From contig CAYFYY010000039.1 in the NCBI GenBank assembly GCA_964347475.1, positions 1 through 38,228 on the forward strand: a stretch of 38,228 bases of DNA, written 5' to 3'. The notes below the pieces were generated by a model, which saw only the letters and a list, made by a program, of their open reading frames with translations, was not told the origin of the DNA and did not search any database. Shown here piece by piece: positions 7,908 to 17,901 of this stretch. This DNA comes from GCA-020356105 sp964347475. GTDB taxonomy: Bacteria; Pseudomonadota; Alphaproteobacteria; UBA8366; JADFVY01. Positions within the stretch are counted from its first letter, which is position 1. The number at the start of each line of letters is the position of its first letter. The translations under genes and the position numbers were made by a program.

Positions 7908-7945
7908 CGCGCCGCGATCGATCGAAATTGCGGCGCGTTTTTTTT
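7908..7945 (+). terminator. Rho-independent terminator of rpsT
   Basis: Perfect 8-bp stem CGCGCCGC (7908-7915) and GCGGCGCG (7930-7937) with a 14-base loop, followed by eight T residues (7938-7945), starting 31 bases after the rpsT stop. Confidence 0.9.
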
Positions 7946-8486
7946 CCCGGAATTCCGGTTTGTCTTTCCTCTGAAATTTCAAACTGCTGTTCGGTGTCAA
8001 TCTCTTTTTTTGCGGTGTTCGCCTTTCGGTCTCATTGCATCGCCTCCGCAGCACCGATACATTGGGAATCTGTGGGAGGCGATTGTACGGGCGTGCCAGT
8101 TGCCCCGCGCCGTTTTCACAATACAAACCAAATGAAAAAGGGAAAATACGTTGACGTGATGTCATAAGTTTCAGAAATCGCGGCAACGTGGGCTGCAGTT
8201 TTCTTTGTTTCTATTTGCGTTTTGCAGTGTGTTATTTCGAGGCGCGCTGGATAGGAGTATTGCGCCAAGTTGCAGGGTTTACATGACGGCAAGAGCGCAT
8301 ATGAAGCAAGAATGCTGGGGATGAGAAAGGAATGACCCTCGCGGTCGCGGCGCTTGGCTACGGGCGACCACCGTAGGGATGGGTCGGGCAGAATGCAGAA
8401 GGCATTGTGCGGCGCCGGGGTGGATCGGGCCGCAAACCAAGATGGCTAGGGTTCAGGTGAACGGGCTATTCGATCGGGTCATTTTG
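7946..8486. other. 541-base gene-free region between rpsT terminator and dnaA
   Basis: Clearly richer in A and T than its surroundings, with T-rich tracts near 7960-8035 and A-rich tracts near 8110-8150, and no open frame resembling a known protein. A small inverted repeat TGAC-N5-GTCA lies at 8152-8164. I looked for DnaA boxes (TTWTNCACA) and saw only one weak match (near 8112, first base wrong), so an origin is not supported. It probably holds the dnaA promoter and a long 5' leader, but no hexamer pair stands out. Confidence 0.5.
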
Positions 8487-9842
8487 ATGAACACCTATTT
8501 GGACGAAGACGTAGCGGCACAATGGGTTCGGGTTAGGGGACGGCTAAGGGCCGAGTTCGGAGAGGCGGCGTACCGAAGCTGGTTGAAACCGCTGACACTG
8601 CATGAAGTGGCGGGCGGACGTGTCCGGATCGGCGTACCCACCGACTTCATGCGGGAATGGGTCAGATCGCAATACGGCAGCCGACTGCTCGACCTCTGGA
8701 CTGACGAAAATACAGATATCCGCGGTGTCGAGATCATCACCGCGCCCGCCGGCCATGGGCCGAAACAGCCTGCGGCACCGGGCCGTGCGATACCGGCGGT
8801 TGAGGGCAACATCGAGGGATTCGGCGCCGCCCTCGACCCGCGCTTCACCTTCGAGAATTTCGTGACCGGTAAGCCCAACGAGCTGGCGTTCGCCGCCGCG
8901 CGCCGGATCGCCGAATCGTCCTCGGTGACCTTCAACCCGCTGTTTCTGTATGGTGGCGTGGGACTCGGCAAGACCCACCTGATGCACGCCATCGCATGGC
9001 AGATAAGCCGACAGAATCCGGAGCGCCGGATCATTTATCTGTCGGCCGAGAAGTTCATGTACCAGTTCATCCGGGCGTTGCGCTACAAGGATACGGTGGC
9101 GTTCAAGGAGCAGTTCCGGTCCGTCGACGTTCTTATGATCGACGACTTCCAGTTCATCAGCGGCAAGGACAGCACCCAGGAGGAGTTCTTCCACACCTTC
9201 AACGCCCTCGTCGACCGGAACCGGCAGATCGTCATCTCGGCGGACAAGTCCCCGAACGACCTGGAGGGAATCGAGGAACGGATGCGCTCGCGCCTCGGCT
9301 GGGGGCTGGTTGCCGACCTGCATCCGACCACCTACGAGCTCCGTGTCGGCATCCTGCAGTCGAAGGCCGAGGGGTTGAGCGTCGAGATCCCTCAGAAAGT
9401 CTTCGAGTATCTCGCCCACAAGATCACCTCCAACGTGCGCGAGCTGGAAGGCGCCCTGAACCGGATCGTGGCCTGCGCCAGCCTCGTCGGGCGCCCGGTG
9501 ACGCTGGAGAGTACACAGGAGATCCTGCACGACCTGTTGCGCGCCAGCGACCGCCGCATCACCATCGAGGAAATCCAGAAGCGCGTGGCCGAACACTTCA
9601 ACATCAAGCTCGCCGAGATGTCTTCGGCGCGGCGTTCGCGGGCGGTGGCCCGGCCCCGCCAGGTGGCGATGTACCTCGCCAAGCAGCTCACATCACGCTC
9701 GCTGCCCGAAATCGGCCGGAAGTTCGGCGGCCGCGATCACACGACCGTCATGCACGCCGTCCGCAAGGTCGAGGAACTACGCACCACCGACGCCACATTC
9801 GCCGAGGATGTCGAACTCCTTCGGCGCATGCTGGAAAACTGA
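8487..9842 (+). CDS. dnaA: chromosomal replication initiator protein DnaA
   Basis: AAA+ replication initiator of 451 residues that binds DnaA boxes and melts oriC. Domain I covers about 1-85 and a short linker runs to about 115. Domain III has Walker A GGVGLGKT (156-163), Walker B VLMIDDFQF (with the acidic pair at 219-220), sensor I ISADKSP, and the arginine-bearing segment RMRSRLGWGL. Domain IV ends with the DnaA signature GGRDHTTVMHAV (414-425). The ATG at 8487 gives the expected N-terminus MNTYLDEDVAAQWVRVRGRL. An in-frame ATG at 8442 would add 15 residues, and neither start has a strong ribosome-binding sequence. It is followed by dnaN, recF and gyrB, the classic order. Confidence 0.97.
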   Translation: MNTYLDEDVAAQWVRVRGRLRAEFGEAAYRSWLKPLTLHEVAGGRVRIGVPTDFMREWVRSQYGSRLLDLWTDENTDIRGVEIITAPAGHGPKQPAAPGRAIPAVEGNIEGFGAALDPRFTFENFVTGKPNELAFAAARRIAESSSVTFNPLFLYGGVGLGKTHLMHAIAWQISRQNPERRIIYLSAEKFMYQFIRALRYKDTVAFKEQFRSVDVLMIDDFQFISGKDSTQEEFFHTFNALVDRNRQIVISADKSPNDLEGIEERMRSRLGWGLVADLHPTTYELRVGILQSKAEGLSVEIPQKVFEYLAHKITSNVRELEGALNRIVACASLVGRPVTLESTQEILHDLLRASDRRITIEEIQKRVAEHFNIKLAEMSSARRSRAVARPRQVAMYLAKQLTSRSLPEIGRKFGGRDHTTVMHAVRKVEELRTTDATFAEDVELLRRMLEN

Positions 9843-9984
9843 CTCGGACGGCGCCGGATACGGAATATCCGACACCTTCCCTCAAGGCGTCAGCGGAGCT
9901 GAGGCGTGGCCGTTTTGGGCCGAACGGAGGTCCGTGGAAGCCCGGCGCCTGGTCACCAAAAATAGTGCGGATTCCGCGCCCCTT

Positions 9985-9993
9985 TGCTATATT
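9985..9993 (+). promoter_or_regulatory. extended -10 element, candidate dnaN promoter
   Basis: TGCTATATT, an extended -10 (TGn plus TATATT), lies about 147 bases upstream of dnaN in a 297-base spacer that otherwise holds no gene. There is no good -35. Downstream, a 6-bp hairpin GGGGAC/GTCCCC (10010-10026, 5-base loop) would sit in the 5' leader. The same nine bases recur before fabA. Confidence 0.35.
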
Positions 9994-10139
9994 CCGTGTC
10001 CGTTCGCAAGGGGACCGCGAGTCCCCGCGGTTCGGCGGCAGGCGGGCCGCCCCTCTGGGTGGCGCGGTCCAGCGGAGAACATATCGGATAAACATACGGA
10101 ACCGGGCGGATTCCAGCCCCGCTGCACGCAACAGGTACG

Positions 10140-11258
10140 ATGAAACTTACGATCGAACGCGCCACGCTGCTCCGGGCACTCGGCCACGTGCAGAGCATCG
10201 TTGAACGGCGCAACACCATACCGATACTGTCCAATGTCATGCTCGAGGCGCGCGACGACGCATTGCGCCTGACGGCGACCGATATGGACATCAGCATCGT
10301 CGAGAGCATCCCGGCGGAGGTCCCCACCGCCGGCTCGACCACGGCGCCAGCGCACACGCTGTACGACATCGTGCGCAAACTGCCGGATGGCGCGCAGGTC
10401 GCCCTGGAGAAGGATGCTGAGGCCGCGCAGCTCAACCTTTCGTCGGGCCGCGCAAGGTTCAAGCTGGGGACGCTGGACACGTCGGAATTCCCGGCATTGT
10501 CCGAAGGCGATCTGCCGAGCCGGTTCACCGTGGCGGCGGGCGATTTCCGGACCCTGATCGACCGCACACGCTTCGCCATCTCGACCGAGGAGACGCGCTA
10601 TTACCTGAACGGCATCTACATGCATGCCGTATCGAGCGACGCTGGCGACAGGCTGCGCGCCGTGGCGACCGACGGCCACCGGCTGGCCCGGGTCGAGATG
10701 CCGTTGCCGGAGGGCGGGGCGGGCATGCCGGGTGTCATAATCCCGCGCAAGACGGTGAACGAGTTACGCAAGCTGATCGACGAGACCGGTGGCGACGTCG
10801 ATGTGGCCCTGTCCGACACCAAGATCAGGTTCGCTTTCGACGATGCGGTGCTGACGTCCAAGCTGATCGACGGCACCTTCCCGGATTACGAGCGCGTGAT
10901 TCCCGTCAGCAACGACAAGCTGATGGTCGTCACGCGCAAGGATTTCGCCGATGCGGTCGACCTCGTGGCGACCATCGCGACGGAGAAATCGCGCGCCATC
11001 AAGCTCGCCGTCAAGGGCCACAGCCTCGCGCTCTCGGCCAACAGCCCCGATGCGGGCTCTGCCGAGGAGGAGCTTGAGGCGGATTACGAGGGCGATGCGA
11101 TCAATATCGGATTCAACTCCCGTTATCTGCTGGACATCACCCAGCAGATCGAAGGCGACAAGGCGCAGTTCATCATGGCGGACTCGAACTCGCCGACGAT
11201 CGTACGCGACGCCGGCGATGACAGTGCGCTGTATGTGCTGATGCCGATGCGCGTTTGA
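10140..11258 (+). CDS. dnaN: DNA polymerase III subunit beta (sliding clamp)
   Basis: The 372-residue ring-forming clamp that tethers DNA polymerase III to DNA and also recruits repair and DnaA-inactivating factors. The start MKLTIERATLLRALGHVQSIVERRNTIPILSN is typical, as are FAISTEETRYYLNGIYMH and the C-terminal end YVLMPMRV, which forms part of the partner-binding pocket. The length is normal for the family (366-375). Its stop is 27 bases before the chosen recF ATG, and longer recF starts would overlap it. Confidence 0.98.
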   Translation: MKLTIERATLLRALGHVQSIVERRNTIPILSNVMLEARDDALRLTATDMDISIVESIPAEVPTAGSTTAPAHTLYDIVRKLPDGAQVALEKDAEAAQLNLSSGRARFKLGTLDTSEFPALSEGDLPSRFTVAAGDFRTLIDRTRFAISTEETRYYLNGIYMHAVSSDAGDRLRAVATDGHRLARVEMPLPEGGAGMPGVIIPRKTVNELRKLIDETGGDVDVALSDTKIRFAFDDAVLTSKLIDGTFPDYERVIPVSNDKLMVVTRKDFADAVDLVATIATEKSRAIKLAVKGHSLALSANSPDAGSAEEELEADYEGDAINIGFNSRYLLDITQQIEGDKAQFIMADSNSPTIVRDAGDDSALYVLMPMRV

Positions 11259-11284
11259 GTGTGACCGTACTGGCAACCGTCGAG

Positions 11285-12418
11285 ATGAGCCGGACCGGCG
11301 GCGCCGCCCTGTCCGTGGCCCGCTTGGCGACAACTCGATTTCGTTGTTACGAAAGCGCGCGTCTGGAGCTGGATCAGCGGCCGGTGGTGCTGACAGGACC
11401 GAACGGCGCCGGCAAGACCAACCTCCTCGAGGCGGTGTCCCTGCTTGCGCCGGGGCGCGGCCTGCGGCGAGCCAGGCTCCCCGACATCGACCGGCGCGGC
11501 GACAGCGGCGGCTGGGGCGTCGCGGCGATCGTGGAAACACCGAATGGCAGGGTCGAGATCGGCACGGGGCGCGAGCCGGGCGGCGAACGGCGCGTGGTCC
11601 ACATCGATGGCAAGCCGGCGCGCGGCCAGACAGCGCTCGCAGATGTCGTCAGCGCGCTGTGGCTCACGCCGGAGATGGACCGGCTGTTCCGCGAGGGGTC
11701 GTACGCCCGCCGGCGGTTCCTCGACCGTCTCGTGTACGGCTTCGACCCGGCCCACGCGAGGCGCGTCGCATCCTACGAGCAGGCAATGCGCGAGCGCGGA
11801 CGATTGCTGCGAGACGGGATGATGGACACGGCGTGGTTGTCGGCGCTGGAGGACACGATGGCGACGCGCGGCATCGCGATCGCTGCGGCGCGGCTGGAAA
11901 TGGTCCGGCGGCTGGACCGCATACTGGCGGAATCGCGCGGCCCGTTCCCGGGTGTGGCGCTGACGGTGACCGGGACGGTGGAGGACTGGCTCGGAACAGT
12001 GCCCGCACTCGCGGCGGAGGACCGGCTCAGGGAGGCGTTGCGGGCATGCCGCGCCATCGATGCACAGAGCGGCACCACCGCGACCGGGCCGCACCGCAGC
12101 GATCTCGAGGCGCGGCACCTGGCAAAGGACATGCCCGCCGCAAGCTGTTCCACCGGTGAGCAGAAAGCCATGCTGATCGCGATCGTGCTGGCCGAGGCAC
12201 GTCTGCAGGCGGCGGAGCGTGCAGTCGCGCCGCTGCTGCTGCTGGACGAGGTCGCGGCCCATCTCGACGAGGCGCGTCGGGCGGCACTGTTCGACGAGGT
12301 CTGCGCCTTGGCCGGCCAGACTTGGATGAGCGGCACCGACGCCGCGTTGTTCGCGGCGCTCGATAGCCGGGCGCAGCATTTTTCGGTGGCGGACGCCACG
12401 GTGACGCGACTGTGTTGA
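11285..12418 (+). CDS. recF: DNA replication and repair protein RecF
   Basis: SMC-like ATPase that helps load RecA at gaps through RecFOR. With the ATG at 11285 it has 377 residues. The family N-terminus ALSVARLATTRFRCYESARL leads into Walker A TGPNGAGKTNLLEA, the ABC-type signature region is STGEQKAMLIAIVLAEARL, and Walker B is LLLLDEVAAHLDEARR. In-frame TTG (11255, overlapping the dnaN stop as TTGA) and GTG (11261) are possible earlier starts. I prefer the ATG because it places the conserved beta-strand near the N-terminus, though coupling to dnaN would favour the TTG. Confidence 0.94.
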   Translation: MSRTGGAALSVARLATTRFRCYESARLELDQRPVVLTGPNGAGKTNLLEAVSLLAPGRGLRRARLPDIDRRGDSGGWGVAAIVETPNGRVEIGTGREPGGERRVVHIDGKPARGQTALADVVSALWLTPEMDRLFREGSYARRRFLDRLVYGFDPAHARRVASYEQAMRERGRLLRDGMMDTAWLSALEDTMATRGIAIAAARLEMVRRLDRILAESRGPFPGVALTVTGTVEDWLGTVPALAAEDRLREALRACRAIDAQSGTTATGPHRSDLEARHLAKDMPAASCSTGEQKAMLIAIVLAEARLQAAERAVAPLLLLDEVAAHLDEARRAALFDEVCALAGQTWMSGTDAALFAALDSRAQHFSVADATVTRLC

Positions 12419-12439
12419 CGCGGGGCTAAGGACGGAAGC

Positions 12440-15103
<2,664 letters not shown>

Positions 15104-15115
15104 CCGCCACACTCA

Positions 15116-15143
15116 TTGTTTTGTAATGTTTCACTGCTATATT
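15116..15143 (+). promoter_or_regulatory. promoter of the fabA-fabB-fabI operon
   Basis: TTGTTT (15116-15121), 16-base spacer, and the extended -10 TGCTATATT (15135-15143), only 13 bases after the gyrB stop. It leaves a leader of about 45 bases before the chosen fabA start and makes the earlier in-frame TTG at 15142 unlikely, since that lies inside the -10. Confidence 0.55.
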
Positions 15144-15195
15144 GGAGGGGCGTGCGCGCGGCCGCACGGGCCAGAAACCAGCGAATGGACGACCT

Positions 15196-15711
15196 TTGAA
15201 CAGAAAGCACAGCTACAGCTACAAGGACCTGCTTGAGTGTGCGCACGGACGCCTGTTCGGGCCGGGTAACGCGCAGTTGCCGCTGCCGCCGATGTTGATG
15301 TTCGACCGGATCACGCAGATCTCGGATGAGGGCGGCGCCTACGGCAAGGGCGAGCTGATCGCCGAAATGGACGTGAAGCCGGATCTGTGGTTCTTCAAAT
15401 GCCACTTCGAGGGCGACCCCGTTATGCCCGGCTGCCTTGGCCTTGACGCCATGTGGCAGCTTGTCGGCTTCTTCCTCGGCTGGGTCGGCGGACTCGGTCG
15501 TGGGCGGGCACTTGGCGTCGGCGAAGTGAAGTTCTCGGACCAGGTTCTAAAAACCGCCAAGAAGCTGACCTACCACATCAACGTCAAGCGCGTGATCATG
15601 CGTAAGCTGGTGATGGGAATCGCCGACGGCGTCCTGAAGTGCGACGGCCAGCCGATCTACGAGGCAAAAGACATGCGCGTGGCGCTGTTCACCGCGCCCA
15701 AGAGCTCCTGA
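15196..15711 (+). CDS. fabA: 3-hydroxyacyl-[acyl-carrier-protein] dehydratase/isomerase FabA
   Basis: A 171-residue cytoplasmic hot-dog-fold enzyme that dehydrates 3-hydroxydecanoyl-ACP and isomerises the double bond to cis-3, the branch point for unsaturated fatty acids without oxygen. The active-site residues are H70 in FFKCHFEGDPVMPG and D84 in GCLGLDAMWQL, the same numbers as in the E. coli enzyme. This supports the TTG start at 15196 and matches the usual length (about 171). The next gene is fabB after a 10-base gap; FabA and FabB work as a pair. FabZ is excluded by the LGLDAMWQLVGF motif and length. Confidence 0.96.
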   Translation: MNRKHSYSYKDLLECAHGRLFGPGNAQLPLPPMLMFDRITQISDEGGAYGKGELIAEMDVKPDLWFFKCHFEGDPVMPGCLGLDAMWQLVGFFLGWVGGLGRGRALGVGEVKFSDQVLKTAKKLTYHINVKRVIMRKLVMGIADGVLKCDGQPIYEAKDMRVALFTAPKSS

Positions 15712-15721
15712 CGAGGCAACG

Positions 15722-16939
15722 ATGCGTAGAGTCGTCGTGACCGGGCTGGGCATCGTGTCCAGCATCGGCAACAATCAGCAGGAGGTTACCGACTCGCTGC
15801 GCCACGGGCGCTCCGGCATCGAATTCTGCGAAACGTACGCAGATCTGGGTTTTCGCTCGCAGATACACGGCTCGATCAAGGTCGATCTCGATGCGCTGGT
15901 CGACCGCAAGATCCGCCGCTTCATGGGCGACGGGGCGGCCTACAACTATGTCGCCATGCAGCAGGCAATCGAAGATGCCGGGCTGGAAGCGAAGGACATC
16001 TCCAACGAGAAGACCGGAATCGTCATGGGCTCGGGCGGTCCGTCAACCAGCAATCTCGTCGAGGCGGCCGATGTGCTGCGCGACAAGGGGGTGCGAAAGG
16101 TGGGCCCGTATCGCGTGCCGCGCACCATGTGCAGCACCAATTCGGCGACGCTCGCGACGCCGTTCGGTATCAAGGGCGTGAACTATTCGATCAGCTCGGC
16201 CTGTTCGACAAGCGCCCACTGCATCGGCAACGCCGCAGAGATGATCCAGTGGGGCAAGCAGGATATCGTGTTCGCCGGCGGCGGCGAGGAACTGCACTGG
16301 ACGCTGACCGTGCTGTTCGACGCCATGGGCGCACTGTCAGCCGGGTACAACGACACGCCGACCCGGGCGAGCCGGGCCTTCGACAAGAACCGTGACGGGT
16401 TCGTGATATCCGGCGGTGCCGGTGTCGTCGTGCTGGAGGAACTCGAACGTGCGCTCGCGCGGGGCGCCAGCATCTATGGCGAAGTCGTCGGGTATGGCGC
16501 CACGTCGGACGGCTTCGACATGGTGCAACCGTCCGGCGAGGGTGCGGTGCGCTGCATGCGCATGGCGCTGGCCGGGCTCAACGCCCCGATTGGGTACATC
16601 AACGCGCACGGGACCAGTACGCCGGTCGGCGACACCCGCGAAATTGAGGCCGTACGTGAAGTCTTCGGCGATGCCATCCCGCCGATTAGCTCGACCAAAT
16701 CCCTGACCGGCCATTCCCAGGGCGCGACGGGCGTGCAGGAGGTTATCTACTCGCTGCTGATGATGAAGCACAGCTTCATCGCCGCCTCGGCCAACATCGA
16801 CGATCTTGATCCCGAAATCGAGGGCGCGCCGGTGGTGCGCGATACGATGAACGATGTCGCGCTGGACTGCGTGATGTCGAACAGCTTCGGTTTCGGCGGC
16901 ACCAACGCGACACTCGTCTTCCGGCGCTACGCCGGATGA
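15722..16939 (+). CDS. fabB: 3-oxoacyl-[acyl-carrier-protein] synthase I (beta-ketoacyl-ACP synthase I)
   Basis: Condensing enzyme of 405 residues that elongates cis-unsaturated acyl-ACP made by FabA. The thiolase-fold catalytic triad is C161 in SISSACSTSAHC, H296 in INAHGTSTPVGD, and H331 in KSLTGHSQGATG, with the supporting lysine K326 just before it. The active-site motif STSAH and the NSFGFGGTNATLVFR C-terminus suit FabB more than FabF. It begins 10 bases after fabA and is followed by fabI, giving a complete elongation-reduction set for unsaturated chains. Confidence 0.96.
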   Translation: MRRVVVTGLGIVSSIGNNQQEVTDSLRHGRSGIEFCETYADLGFRSQIHGSIKVDLDALVDRKIRRFMGDGAAYNYVAMQQAIEDAGLEAKDISNEKTGIVMGSGGPSTSNLVEAADVLRDKGVRKVGPYRVPRTMCSTNSATLATPFGIKGVNYSISSACSTSAHCIGNAAEMIQWGKQDIVFAGGGEELHWTLTVLFDAMGALSAGYNDTPTRASRAFDKNRDGFVISGGAGVVVLEELERALARGASIYGEVVGYGATSDGFDMVQPSGEGAVRCMRMALAGLNAPIGYINAHGTSTPVGDTREIEAVREVFGDAIPPISSTKSLTGHSQGATGVQEVIYSLLMMKHSFIAASANIDDLDPEIEGAPVVRDTMNDVALDCVMSNSFGFGGTNATLVFRRYAG

Positions 16940-17003
16940 TCCTGAAACTCCGCGCGCGGGTCGCTCCCACCGCGGCATTCCATTGGCGGGCAGGCGAGGA
17001 ACG

Positions 17004-17801
17004 ATGAGTCAAGGGGCACGGTTGATGGCCGGCCGGCGCGGCCTGATCATGGGCGTTGCCAACGATCATTCTATCGCATGGGGAATCGCGCGTAGCGTGG
17101 CGGCGCACGGCGCCGATCTCGCGTTCACCTATCAGGACGAGCCACTGCTCAAACGGGTTCGGCCCCTGGCCGAATCGCTTGGCGGCGACCCGATTCTGCT
17201 GCGCTGCGATGTCAGTGACGATGACGCCATTGCCGCGGTGTTCACGGTTTTGAAGGAGCGCTGGGGCGCTGTGGACTTCGTCGTTCACGCGGTCGCGTTT
17301 TCCGACAAGGAGGAGTTGAAGGGCCAGTATCTCGATACGTCCCGGGCCAACTTCGCCCAGACCCTGGACATTTCCTGTTATTCATTCACCGCAGTGGCGC
17401 AACGCGCGGCGGCGCTGATGGGCCCCGGCGGCAGCCTTGTGACTCTGACCTATGGCGGGGCCGAACGGGTCATGCCGAACTACAACGTCATGGGCGTGGC
17501 GAAGGCGGCGCTCGAGGCCAGCGTGCGCTATCTCGCAAGCGATCTGGGCGGTCGCGGCATTCGCGTCAATGCGATTTCGGCGGGCCCGATGCGGACCCTT
17601 GCCGGGGCTGCTGTCGGCAGTGCTCGTTTCGTCTACAAATGGCAGGGAGAGAACTCGCCGCTGCGCCGCAACACGACCCTCGATGACGTCGGCGGGGCGG
17701 GGCTATATCTGCTGTCCGACCTGTCGGCAGGCGTTACCGGCGAAGTGATGTATGTCGACAGCGGCTATCATATCATCGGTATGGCCGCAGCGCCAAATTG
17801 A
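17004..17801 (+). CDS. fabI: enoyl-[acyl-carrier-protein] reductase (NADH) FabI
   Basis: Short-chain dehydrogenase-type reductase of 265 residues that performs the last step of each fatty acid elongation cycle and is the target of triclosan-type inhibitors. The divergent nucleotide-binding loop MGVANDHSIAWGIA (16-29) is specific to FabI. The catalytic pair is Y160 and K167 in YNVMGVAK, and the second tyrosine Y150 is in LTYGGAERVMPN. The ATG at 17004 has an AGGA ribosome-binding sequence; a TTG at 16983 would add seven residues without one. It ends the fab operon and converges on pnp. Confidence 0.96.
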   Translation: MSQGARLMAGRRGLIMGVANDHSIAWGIARSVAAHGADLAFTYQDEPLLKRVRPLAESLGGDPILLRCDVSDDDAIAAVFTVLKERWGAVDFVVHAVAFSDKEELKGQYLDTSRANFAQTLDISCYSFTAVAQRAAALMGPGGSLVTLTYGGAERVMPNYNVMGVAKAALEASVRYLASDLGGRGIRVNAISAGPMRTLAGAAVGSARFVYKWQGENSPLRRNTTLDDVGGAGLYLLSDLSAGVTGEVMYVDSGYHIIGMAAAPN

Positions 17802-17842
17802 CCCGAGGCTTCGCGCCGGTATTCAAAACGGCGCAGACCGCA

Positions 17843-17871
17843 CGAGCGGCGGCCCAGCAGGCCGCCGCTCG
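17843..17871. terminator. hairpin between convergent fabI and pnp, probable bidirectional terminator
   Basis: Perfect 12-bp stem CGAGCGGCGGCC (17843-17854) and GGCCGCCGCTCG (17860-17871) with a 5-base loop, midway between the two stop codons. There is no T tract on either side, so it may end transcription weakly or protect 3' ends. Confidence 0.65.
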
Positions 17872-17901
17872 TCATGCCGACCGGAAGCCGCTGTTATCCG
17901 G

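Noticed and set aside
7946..8486. Replication origin (oriC) upstream of dnaA
   Set aside because: Only one weak DnaA-box match, no cluster and no clear unwinding repeats; many alphaproteobacteria have oriC elsewhere.
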